In this document: one piece after another, positions 9,297-18,500 of the stretch
Numbering within the stretch: position 1 is the first letter of the stretch
How the letters are laid out: the number at the start of each line of letters is the position of its first letter
Origin: Photobacterium malacitanum
Lineage (GTDB): Bacteria > Pseudomonadota > Gammaproteobacteria > Enterobacterales > Vibrionaceae
Reading direction: 5' to 3'
NCBI RefSeq assembly: GCF_900185615.1
Contig: NZ_FYAK01000001.1
Span: forward strand, 124,001 to 188,000
DNA length: 64,000 nucleotides
The notes under the pieces: generated by a model
Database searches by the model: none
Told to the model about the DNA's origin: nothing
The model's input: the letters and a program-made list of their open reading frames with translations, nothing else
Made by a program: the position numbers and the translations under genes

Positions 9297-9565
9297 GGTT
9301 CCCTCCAGTTAATACATTAATTAAATAAGAGATAAATAATGTATTTAATCAATAAATAAATTGTTATCTACCGTGATAATGCTAATAACCTTAGCAGAAC
9401 TAGTAACTAAAAATCAACATAGCAAAACAACAAATAAGATTCTTAATAAACACATTGACTCAATATTATTAACATGTTGAGTGGGTTTGTATGATTTAAA
9501 TACAGTTGAGACAGAATATATTATGCTAAATAAATACAACAGGAATCGTTAAAGCGTGGAGTAAT

Positions 9566-9844
9566 ATGGAGCAACTGGACTTTTTTGATGTGCCAAGCCC
9601 TTGTGTTGGCTGTTGTCAGGTCAATAATCGAGGTTATTGCAAAGGGTGCTATCGCAGTCGTGATGAACGTTTTTATTGGCAGCAAATGACGGCAGATCAA
9701 AAAATCAAGGTTATAAAATTATGTCGGCAGCGGTATGTGCGAATAATGCGGCGTAAACAACAGCAAAATAATCCTCAAGAAGCTGATGCTCAATCACCTC
9801 AACAACCATTTATATTTGATGATTTTGAGAAAGGTGGGGTATAA
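9566..9844 (+). CDS. DUF1289 family small cysteine-rich protein
   Basis: A 92-residue protein with the DUF1289 signature SPCVGCCQVNNRGYCKGCYR followed by DERFYWQQM and a basic helical tail. The Cys pattern C-x3-C-x7-C-x2-C (with one extra Cys) suggests a metal or Fe-S site; this is inference from spacing. The tail RQRYVRIMRRKQQQ is strongly basic, so nucleic-acid contact is conceivable. It shares a terminator with convergent rplY. Confidence 0.85.
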   Translation: MEQLDFFDVPSPCVGCCQVNNRGYCKGCYRSRDERFYWQQMTADQKIKVIKLCRQRYVRIMRRKQQQNNPQEADAQSPQQPFIFDDFEKGGV

Positions 9845-9871
9845 AAAAAGCACTCCGTAGAGTGCTTTTTT
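9844..9871. terminator. bidirectional terminator between the DUF1289 gene and rplY
   Basis: AAAAAAGCACTC, a CGTA loop, then GAGTGCTTTTTT: a perfect 12-bp arm pair usable from both strands. Confidence 0.93.
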
Positions 9872-9893
9872 GAAGAGTTTTATGAACACGCAA

Positions 9894-10172
9894 TTAGATG
9901 CGTTTAAAGTCCATGTGCTCAACCTTTGGCTTGTACACGTGACGTTGGATGTCTTGAGGCTTAACCTTAACTTCCTGGCCATCGATTACAAGAACAAAAC
10001 CTTCGTAGAACTCAGGCTTATCCATTTGGTTGATGATATCACTGTGCTTAAGAGTGATAGCTACTGGTGCAGCTTCGCCACCGTAAACGATTGCAGGGAA
10101 GTGATCAGTAAGACGTAGGCGGCGGCTCGCACCTTTACCAAGGTCTGTACGTACAATTGCATTAAATTTCAT
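9894..10172 (-). CDS. rplY: 50S ribosomal protein L25
   Basis: A 92-residue L25, the short form without a CTC extension, which binds 5S rRNA in the large subunit. Recognisable segments are [28 protein letters not shown] and [22 protein letters not shown]. The start is ATG 10172. The longer open frame to 10271 is leader sequence that overlaps the promoter and hairpin. In E. coli the gene follows yejH (radD); here 11.7 kb of other genes separate them. Confidence 0.96.
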   Translation of the reverse strand: MKFNAIVRTDLGKGASRRLRLTDHFPAIVYGGEAAPVAITLKHSDIINQMDKPEFYEGFVLVIDGQEVKVKPQDIQRHVYKPKVEHMDFKRI

Positions 10173-10198
10173 AATCAATACTCTTTGATTTAATAATT

Positions 10199-10225
10199 CA
10201 CTAAGTAATGCGACCTTACTTAGTG
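10199..10225 (-). promoter_or_regulatory. rplY leader hairpin
   Basis: On the minus strand CACTAAGTAA, a 7-base loop GGTCGCA, then TTACTTAGTG: a perfect 10-bp stem in the 5' untranslated region, 27 bases before the rplY start. L25 is reported to control its own synthesis through its leader in enterobacteria. This hairpin is a candidate element of that kind, but a match to the described structure was not tested. Confidence 0.55.
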
Positions 10226-10242
10226 TCGTAAAACGAGCGCGC

Positions 10243-10271
10243 ATACTAACAATCCCAATAAGTACATGCAA
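10243..10271 (-). promoter_or_regulatory. predicted sigma-70 promoter of rplY with GC-rich discriminator
   Basis: Minus strand: -35 TTGCAT (10266-10271), a 17-base spacer, then -10 TAGTAT (10243-10248), followed at once by GCGCGC. A GC-rich discriminator is typical of stringently controlled ribosomal protein promoters. Transcription would begin just before the leader hairpin. Confidence 0.65.
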
Positions 10272-10398
10272 GCATATTAGACAGGAAATGCGCTTTTTTA
10301 TTATATCAGCGTATTATTGGTGAATATATCGACGTTTACCTTAGTTTTTATGTGGCTAAACAACTGCTTATTCTTATAAACAGACTTATTAAAAATTG

Positions 10399-10423
10399 AA
10401 TGATAATGATAGTAATTATCATT
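10399..10423. promoter_or_regulatory. Fur box upstream of the heme receptor gene
   Basis: AATGATAAT, a 7-base centre GATAGTA, then ATTATCATT: exact 9-base inverted arms that closely follow the Fur consensus built on GATAAT/ATTATC. It ends 58 bases before the receptor start, where a promoter is expected. This predicts repression when iron is plentiful. Confidence 0.85.
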
Positions 10424-10481
10424 TCGGTATGTATAATCATCATCGAACCGTATCGTTGGATTTTTGTTAAAGCAGGGAATT

Positions 10482-12617
10482 ATGAATAAGCAACTGACAC
10501 TTATCGCCAGCTCACTCGTTATGGCATTTTCTTCACCGTCACTTTTTGCGCAAGATAGCGTTTCTCAATTTGATGAAATTGTTGTTTCAGGTACTCGAAC
10601 AGAAGAGGCGATAAAAAACATACCGGCCTCGGTCGCTAAAATAACGTCTGAACAAATGAATAAAAACCTCGCTACAGATGTTAAGCAAGCGTTGAAATAC
10701 GAACCTGGTGTATCTGTTAATAGTCATGGTCGATTTGGTATGGAAGATATTACTATTCGAGGTATGAAGGGGAGTCGCGTTAAAGTATTAGTTGATGGGG
10801 TTGAACAACCTGCATCTTATAATCCTGGCGCAGACGCGATGCGTAAAAATAGTAATAACTATGAAGTTGATACCTTAACAGCGATTGAAGTTAATAAAGG
10901 GCCGACATCGACACTTTATGGCAGTGATGCTTTAGGTGGTACTGTGATTATGCGTACCAAAAACCCTGAAGATTTATTACAAGGTGAAACATCACATGCA
11001 GGGCTGAAAAGTGGTTATGCCAGTGCCGATGACCAATATAAGTTAGGTGTAGAGGCTGCAAAACAAATCGGTGACTTAGAAACAATGATCATCTATACCT
11101 ACCGTAATGGCCATGAAACCGATGCTTATAATACCCATGATGATAGCAAAGGGGTTACGCGTAAATCGGCTGATCCATTAAATATTGAATCGCATAACGT
11201 ATTAGCCAAAGCTTTCTATCAAATAAATAATGCTAACCGTATTGGTTTCACAGGGGAGTATTACACGCGTAATGCGAATGGTGATATTTTATCGCGTGAT
11301 GGTTATACGATAGCGCCCGGCTTTACTTACACTAAAACTCGTGGTGACGATGAAGACACTCGCAAACGCTTTGGTTTTGAGCATGAGTGGTTAGCTGAAA
11401 ATGCGGTGTTTGATTCATTGAAATGGCAAGTTAATTGGCAGCAACAACGTAGCCAGCATGATAATTATGACCATACTGATAGACTTGGTAATCGTAATCG
11501 TTATCGCGCAGGTAAAGATACCAGCACGCAATTTGATATTCAGTTTGCTAAAGCGATTGAGTTGGCACAATCACGCCACCAACTGACATATGGCGCGACC
11601 GTTGTTAATGATAAGTTTGATCTAAACTATATCGACTATAACTTAGATAAAGGTACTTCAAAACCGGGCCCAACTGAAGTTCCCACAGCAAAATCTGAAA
11701 AACGTGGCGTATTTATTCAAGATCAAATTTTCTTGTTGGATGATAAAGCCGTTATTACCGCAGGTGTGCGTTATGACGAGTTTAAAGCTAAGCCTGATGC
11801 AGCTTCTGGTTTAAAAGATCATGACAGTGATGCATTTACCGGTCGTTTAGGGGCTGTTTATCATTGGACCAATAAATTTAGTACTTATGCTCAATACAGT
11901 CAGGGCTTTAGAGCGCCAACATTGTATGAAATGTATTACGATAAAGATAATCGAGCACATGGTTATAAGATTGTCTCTAATCCAAATCTTAAACCTGAAG
12001 AAAGTAATTCTTACGAGTTAGGTTTCCGTGCTGAAAACCATGTAGGTAATGTAACGGGTTCTGTTTTCTATAATGATTATTCTAATTTTATTCAAGAAGT
12101 GACTACTGAAGTGAATAATTTTAAGACCACAACTAATGAAAATGTAGAGAAAGCTCGTATTTATGGTGCAGAGTTATCTGCGAATTTATGGCTTGATGAA
12201 GTTATCAATGCGCCAATGGGTACTTATGCTAAGGCAAGTATTGCTTATCAAGATGGTGAAGATAAGCAAACAGGAAAAACGCTTGATACCATTGCACCAT
12301 TAACATCTGTGGTTGGTATTGGTTACGATGCGCCAAATGAAACATGGGGAACGGCATTAGATGTGACCATGGTCGCGGCTAAAGATAATTGGCAAGATAA
12401 AAATAACCTTAATGTAGCAGGCTACACGGTAGTGGACTTAACGACTTATTACCACCCAGTAAAAGACATGACTGTACGAGCAGGCCTGTTTAATGCGCTA
12501 GATAAAGAATACTGGCAGTATCAAGATATGGCTGGGGCTAACAAGACCACGAATGGTATTGAGCGACGTAGCCAACCTGGACGTAATTTCGGTATAAACG
12601 TTAACTACGATTTTTAA
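10482..12617 (+). CDS. hutA: TonB-dependent heme/hemoglobin outer-membrane receptor (HutA-like)
   Basis: A 711-residue outer-membrane receptor that imports heme using TonB energy. The signal peptide ends SPSLFA before QDSV, and the TonB box is DEIVVSG. A plug domain (LVDGVEQPA, GPTSTLYGSDALGG) precedes a 22-strand-type barrel ending in INVNYDF, with terminal Phe. The heme-receptor hallmarks FRAP (476-479) and NPNL (500-503) flank His493, the position of the conserved heme-contact histidine. The start is ATG 10482 after CAGGG; an upstream TTG at 10464 is disfavoured. It is Fur-controlled from the box just upstream. No heme permease genes adjoin it. Confidence 0.88.
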   Translation: MNKQLTLIASSLVMAFSSPSLFAQDSVSQFDEIVVSGTRTEEAIKNIPASVAKITSEQMNKNLATDVKQALKYEPGVSVNSHGRFGMEDITIRGMKGSRVKVLVDGVEQPASYNPGADAMRKNSNNYEVDTLTAIEVNKGPTSTLYGSDALGGTVIMRTKNPEDLLQGETSHAGLKSGYASADDQYKLGVEAAKQIGDLETMIIYTYRNGHETDAYNTHDDSKGVTRKSADPLNIESHNVLAKAFYQINNANRIGFTGEYYTRNANGDILSRDGYTIAPGFTYTKTRGDDEDTRKRFGFEHEWLAENAVFDSLKWQVNWQQQRSQHDNYDHTDRLGNRNRYRAGKDTSTQFDIQFAKAIELAQSRHQLTYGATVVNDKFDLNYIDYNLDKGTSKPGPTEVPTAKSEKRGVFIQDQIFLLDDKAVITAGVRYDEFKAKPDAASGLKDHDSDAFTGRLGAVYHWTNKFSTYAQYSQGFRAPTLYEMYYDKDNRAHGYKIVSNPNLKPEESNSYELGFRAENHVGNVTGSVFYNDYSNFIQEVTTEVNNFKTTTNENVEKARIYGAELSANLWLDEVINAPMGTYAKASIAYQDGEDKQTGKTLDTIAPLTSVVGIGYDAPNETWGTALDVTMVAAKDNWQDKNNLNVAGYTVVDLTTYYHPVKDMTVRAGLFNALDKEYWQYQDMAGANKTTNGIERRSQPGRNFGINVNYDF

Positions 12618-12645
12618 TAAATTAACAAAGTAAATTTGTTAAAAC

Positions 12646-12693
12646 AAAGCCGTGTGATGATATCTATTTGATAGTCATTTACACGGCTTTTTT
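12646..12693. terminator. bidirectional terminator between hutA and gss
   Basis: AAAGCCGTGT (12646-12655) pairs with ACACGGCTTT (12681-12690). The loop contains a weaker ATGATATC-like inner repeat, and a T-run follows. The flanking genes converge. Confidence 0.88.
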
Positions 12694-12712
12694 GATTGTG
12701 GGTATTTAATGA

Positions 12713-14596
12713 TTAGCTATTTTTTAGCACTGCATCATCTTCCATTACTATTAGTGGTTCAATATCACTGTCTTTTTTAATCACTAATGAATCATCTGAA
12801 CGTAAACATACGCCGCCGTAATTACCATCGACAGTAAAGGTACAAACCTGAATATATTTATTCGCTACTTTAGGTAAACACCATAGTTGCTGATAGATAT
12901 TTTTCTGGTTATTAAATTTGCCATCGGTGGTATCTAATACTGAATCGTTATGACTAACTAAATCAATATTGCTGCCACAGCGCCCTGCAATAGGTTTTAT
13001 CGCATAACCTGTTTTTCGAAGTTCATCGGTGATCGTAAAGTCGGTATTTAATAAATAATGGTGGTGGGGGAATAATGACCATAGTACAGGTAATATCGCT
13101 TTGTTACTTGGGATCACTGTCCATAGTGGCTCAAAGACTTTAATTTCAGGGCGAAGTAACACATCGATTAAGCGCACTTTAGTATCAGGGTAGCCTGTGT
13201 GTATAGGCACTGCTGCATATTCTGTACTACTGACTTCGCGTACTTGATCCATTGCGGTTTCCCATGCCCATGTCTTCCATACACATTGAATTAAACGTTG
13301 GTCGTCATCGATTAATTGTCCAATACTGTTCCAATGAATGCCATCTAAGCCTTTGAGTATTTTGCTCTTAATACCAGCCAAGGTTAACGCTTTTTGCATG
13401 AATAATGCATGGTAATCTTCCTCGCTATCATCATCTTGCATGATATGTACAAAATCATATTCTTGGCTGTATTTCCACACACTGGCAAGTTCATTAAGTA
13501 GATCTTCAGCTGGGCTATTTTCAGTGATATCCCCCCCTTGTTCAGCCCATTTTTGAATGATCAAACACGCTTCTGTATGACAAGATGCGGAATCGGCATT
13601 GTATTCATAGACCTTCAATCCATCTTCAGACATACAGAAATCAAGGCGACCTGTTAACATGCTATGACGGTGTTTTTGCCATGATAACCGTAAACGAGGC
13701 CACAGTATTTTGGGAATATCAAAGAGTTCAAGCAAGCTATCGTCTTGCAGTACTTTATCTGTGGCGTGTAAGTACATTAAATGCAATTCGTTGGTTGCTT
13801 TGGCTAATTCATGTTCAGCGCTTTCAGATATGGTGAAATAACGGTAAATATCATCGTTAAGTAACTGGTCATTGTTAGCTCGTTGGTAAGTTAATTCAAG
13901 CGGATCAGTTTCATCTAACCATGGGCTTGAAAATTGTGCTTGGTTATCACGATAACGACATTGAATATTCAGTAGTTGTGGTGAAGGAGAGGGTTGAGGT
14001 AAGCAGTCATGTGCTTCAATGTTATAAGCCATCCAGCCTAAAATTTCAGAATCATCAAAAGTATCTTTTATGGTGTAGTCACCATTTTCAACTTGTAAGG
14101 TTAATTCTCGAGTCCATTGTTGACCTAATGGCAATGGCTCAAAGGTGACGTTTTGCTCTGCGATCATCACCTTGTTATCGATAATTTGAGTAATAATTGC
14201 CACGTGACCGGTATCTTGAAATTCACCGCCTTTTTGCCATATTAGCAATGAACCGGCGACAGGCGCTTGGCGAGAACCATTAGCAAATGCATAAAGCGGT
14301 AAGATTTTATCGTTAACGACTTGGCGTAAGAAACGCAACGAAAAAATCTCATACGCCATACCGACATCGGTAAATACCAGCCCGTAATTGATATATAAAA
14401 AACGGCGAGCAAACTCAACACATTGCCATTTATAGCCCATGTATTCACCATGCACATAGCTACGCATGGCAGAATCATCTGAGTATTGATTCTCATCTAT
14501 TGTGCTGTAATCGGAAGAGTAAATAGCAATACCGCCAGGGGCATAGCCTAGTAGAGTACCGAAAGGAGCATTATTTAAAGTGTTGTCTGTATTCAT
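12713..14596 (-). CDS. gss: bifunctional glutathionylspermidine synthetase/amidase
   Basis: A 627-residue enzyme with an N-terminal CHAP-type amidase and a C-terminal ATP-grasp-like synthetase. It joins glutathione to spermidine and can also cleave the conjugate, in the cytoplasm. The amidase triad Cys59 (KWQCVEFARR), His131 (DTGHVAI) and Glu147 (AEQNV) falls at the same numbers as in E. coli Gss. The synthetase half carries LDFCMSEDGLKVYEYNADSASC and the late IKPIAGRCGSNIDL. Length is close to E. coli (619). It is monocistronic. In E. coli the conjugate forms mixed disulfides with proteins under oxidative stress. The gene is uncommon enough in marine bacteria to suggest accessory status. Confidence 0.93.
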   Translation of the reverse strand: MNTDNTLNNAPFGTLLGYAPGGIAIYSSDYSTIDENQYSDDSAMRSYVHGEYMGYKWQCVEFARRFLYINYGLVFTDVGMAYEIFSLRFLRQVVNDKILPLYAFANGSRQAPVAGSLLIWQKGGEFQDTGHVAIITQIIDNKVMIAEQNVTFEPLPLGQQWTRELTLQVENGDYTIKDTFDDSEILGWMAYNIEAHDCLPQPSPSPQLLNIQCRYRDNQAQFSSPWLDETDPLELTYQRANNDQLLNDDIYRYFTISESAEHELAKATNELHLMYLHATDKVLQDDSLLELFDIPKILWPRLRLSWQKHRHSMLTGRLDFCMSEDGLKVYEYNADSASCHTEACLIIQKWAEQGGDITENSPAEDLLNELASVWKYSQEYDFVHIMQDDDSEEDYHALFMQKALTLAGIKSKILKGLDGIHWNSIGQLIDDDQRLIQCVWKTWAWETAMDQVREVSSTEYAAVPIHTGYPDTKVRLIDVLLRPEIKVFEPLWTVIPSNKAILPVLWSLFPHHHYLLNTDFTITDELRKTGYAIKPIAGRCGSNIDLVSHNDSVLDTTDGKFNNQKNIYQQLWCLPKVANKYIQVCTFTVDGNYGGVCLRSDDSLVIKKDSDIEPLIVMEDDAVLKNS

Positions 14597-15523
14597 TATC
14601 TTGGCCTAGTTGATGATTTAACTTTTGTACGACCGATGATGTGGCTCAGAGTCTTGAGCAAGAAAAGTATGCATTCGCATCAGGGGGAGTATAGAAAATA
14701 TAATTGTTTACTAAGCTAAAACTTTCATAATTTGTTTTCAATGAACAATATTGAATTGTAATTATTTTTCAATGATTTGGATTATTAATGCAATTTCGGA
14801 GTATTTTATAGTGACTAAAAATCAACACCAGTCGCAGTTTATAACAGCGTTTTTTAGGTTAATGTAAATGTTACTAGTCTTATTTTGAATACTCATAAGG
14901 AAAGTACTGTTATTGATAATAAAGACTTTAAAGTATCAGCAGAACTATTTAGTGATTTAGTTTTTAACTTAAAAAATCTTATTGTGTAAATGGAAAAAAA
15001 TAAAAGTACTGTACGTGAAAATACCTTTTCCATATTAACGAGATTTACGTCATTTTAATTGATGTTTAACCATAATTAATGGTTTTTTTTAAGTCTATGA
15101 TTGTTTTAGGAAATTAAATGCTTATTTGTATGTGTTTCTTTGTTCTTATTCTTTTAAATCGTATGTTTATTTGATATTAACATTAAGTGTTATCTTTTAT
15201 CTCTTTACGTTTAATGGTGGCGAAATGTTACTGTTATCATAGTTCTATATCTATAGGCTGGTATAATGATTTTATAAATTAACCTGTGATTAAAAGTGGT
15301 AAATATTAACTTTTAATTGTTTTTTGATGAGTAAATGAAATAGTTGAACTCCATTGATCAATTCAAATATAGTTTTCGGCATGGGTTTTGCATTAATTGT
15401 CAATGTCAGATGCGAATATTGATAAATAAAAAGGATTACATAAGCTATTTTTGATAGAACAAATATGTGTAATTTAAATATTATTATTAAATACAGTTAG
15501 CAATATAAGGTTTTAATTTAAAG
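14597..15523. other. 927-bp A+T-rich gene-poor region upstream of the DUF4011 helicase gene
   Basis: The longest gene-free stretch of the window. It is very A+T-rich with scattered stops in all frames, and has no tRNA, direct repeat or transposase remnant that I can see. The only coding-like signal is the broken frame at 14811-14989 described separately. It may hold the promoter of the large helicase gene, whose ribosome-binding site is weak. Confidence 0.5.
14811..14989 (+). pseudogene. possible remnant of a small gene, two frames
   Basis: A GTG at 14811 behind CGGAGT opens an 18-codon frame (MTKNQHQSQFITAFFRLM). A second frame, shifted by one base, then reads coding-like sequence including STVIDNKDFKVSAELFSDLV and stops at 14989. 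Read together they would make a protein of about 58 residues if one base were restored. I recognise no family. It may be a decayed gene or chance. Confidence 0.25.
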
Positions 15524-18500
15524 ATGAACTCAAATATTAAAGATCTTTTTGATAAAAGTCGTCAAGAGCTCCTTGATATGGGGCTTAGAGGGAATACATT
15601 ACTTAATGTGGGCAAGGGTGCTAAAGTTCTAGATATTGTTGATGAAAAATCTGATCAAGTATTTGAATATTTGGTAGGAGAGTTAAAGACAATGTCATTT
15701 CTTCCTATTCCTGAGTCTCTGGATACGGAGGATAGTAAGTCGATATCTTTAATTGATTTGACCCGCCATCTTGAATATAAAAATGGAAATAAACGGCATT
15801 CAGACAAATTCTTACAAACTCAGTTATTCAGGAAGGTACTTGATACTCGTTTGTTAAAATTAAGCTCAGAAGCGACTACGTTTGTTCAGGAACAAGGCGT
15901 TAGCCTTTTGTATCTTGCAATGGGCTTTGTAAAGTGGTTTGAAGATGATAACTCAGATAAGAGTAGATATGCCCCTTTAGTTCTTATTCCAGTCGAAATA
16001 TTTCGAGCTGATGCGGGGGACTCATACAAGATTCGTTATACTGAATCAGAATTAGAAACAAATCTAACCCTTGCAGCTAAACTTAAAATGGAGTTTGGTA
16101 TTATTCTGCCTGATTTTGAAGAGGGAGAAGGTGGTTACGATTTTCAAGGCTACTTAGATTTAGTCACTACAGCCATTTCAAGAGAAAAACGTTGGTCTAT
16201 TGAGAGCAATAAAATCGTATTGAGTTTTTTCTCTTTTGGTAAGTTTCAGATGTATCAAGATTTATCAGATGACGTTTGGCCTGAAGGAAAGAAACCCTCT
16301 GAAAATACTCTAATTCAAAAGTTGTTTACCGAAGGGTTTGAAAGGGATTCATCGTTGCTTGATACAACACCTATGGATGTCAATCGTGTAGAAGATATAC
16401 AACTTGTTTTAGATTCGGATTCAAGCCAAACAGAAGCTGTTTTAGCTTCAAAATCAGGAGTAAATCTTGTAATTCAGGGGCCTCCTGGTACAGGTAAGTC
16501 ACAAACAATCACAAACATAATTTCTCAGGCTATTGCTGATAATAAAAAAGTATTGTTTGTCGCGGAAAAAATGGCTGCTCTAGATGTAGTAAAGCGCCGA
16601 CTTGATAATTGCTATATAGGTGATTCGGTTTTAGAGTTGCATTCTCATAAAGCGAACAGAAAGTCTGTTCTTTCTACTTTAGAAAGCACGCTAATGCAAC
16701 ATGCTCCTGTCACACCAGAACGAAGTGGAGACGTAGAACGCTTAGTTTCTCTGCGCAATAAACTTGATGATTATTCACTGTCGATTAATAAAAGCATTGC
16801 CAATACAGGAGTGAGCTATCATGATGCTTTAGGCTACAAATCACAACTTGAACGTATTATTATCGATTCTTCAACGAATATAGATGATTTGCCTCATACT
16901 GAATTTGATTTGAACATATGGGATAAGAACCATTATACCTTTTCCTTAGCGAAGATAATGGAAATAGTTGACTATTTAAGTGAACATAATGCGCCAAATC
17001 TCAATATTTTTTCATCAACATGTCTAACGGATTATTCACCTGCTGTTGATAAATTAGCCCAAAAGCTAGCTTCAGAGTTAAAAAGTATACAGACAGAGAT
17101 TGTAACTCAAGTTAGGATACTTCATTCACAAGCTGGTTACGTTGCACCTATAGCTAATTATGCTGACTGTATTATGGTTGTGGATAGTTTATCTCTTATT
17201 GCAGAAAGGCCTGAACTTGAAAGTGTCGATGTTAGCTCCTCTGCTTGGGAGTCTAAAGGTGATGTGATACTAGATTTTGCTCTTCAAGGCGCGATGCTTC
17301 AAGACCAAAAACTTGAATTAACTACTCACTTTGTTGATAACGCTTTGGACTATGATTGGATTCCTATTCGTTCTCCATTTCTTACTATAGGTTCCAAATG
17401 GTGGAGATTTTTATCTGGTGATTATAGAAGGGCAAAAAGTAGCTATGCGGGAATGTGCAAAAATGGCTTGGTAGGTGGTGCTAGTGAGTGGATTAAAAAA
17501 ATTGATAAGGTTTTGGAATATCGAGGTATTCAAAAGAATTTTATAGACTCGGCTCAATTAGCAATTGATATGATTGGTAGTCACTTCAAAAATGAAAGTA
17601 CTGATTGGAAAGCAATTTTAAAGCCGCTTCAATGGGTTAATAAATGCCATGCAGGAGTTAAATCGGGTTCACTTGATACTAGCGTAGTGCATTATTTAGA
17701 TCCGTCAAAAGAAATTACATTTTCTAAAGTCGCACTCGACCAAGTAAAAGAGTTAGTTAGTAAACGCTATGATATGCTTAGTGAATGCGCCTCATTATTA
17801 CAGCTAGACCTCGCTAATTTCACTGAACGATGTGATGCACTATCGTGTGATGATGTTGATGTTTATAGTGTTGATATTCTAAAGTTTTATCCTTTAACTC
17901 GTTTTAATCGCCTAGAAGGTGAACTTGATAAAATAGGACTTTCTGAATGGCATCAAAGAGCATTTTCTTGGGATGATGTTCCTACGTTGATTCGTGACTG
18001 TTTCAAATTTACTTTTTACAGCACGTTGGTTGAACACCAATATGATACGAGAGATGAAATTCGTTATTTTGATCGTGTAGAGCATGAAAAACAGATTGAA
18101 CAATTTAGAACTATTGATGGTCAACTATTCCATTTTTCTCAAGAAACTTTGGTGAAAAAGCTTTATGACAATTTGCCTAACCCATCAGCAAGAGGTGAAG
18201 TAGAAACTTTAAGACGTGAGTTCAATAAGAAACGTCGCCAAATGCCGATTAGGCGTCTAATCAATAAATCAGGTCGAGTTATCCAACAAATTAAACCTGT
18301 GTTTATGATGAGTCCAATGTCTATTGCTACTTATTTAGAACCGGGGGTTGTTGATTTTGATTTGGTTATCTTTGATGAGGCATCACAGGTTAAAGTTGCG
18401 GATGCACTTGGGGCTATATTGCGAGGTAAACAAATTATCGTTGTGGGTGACACTAAACAGATGCCGCCAACTAGTTTCTTTGGTAAGCAATTAATATTGG

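Noticed and set aside
13585..14496. Open frames on both strands inside gss
   Set aside because: They overlap a well-supported enzyme with conserved active-site residues; shadows of that gene.
14990..15058. 22-codon ATG frame in the gap before the helicase gene as a real gene
   Set aside because: Too short, no ribosome-binding site and no similarity I can recall; mentioned only as part of the possible remnant.
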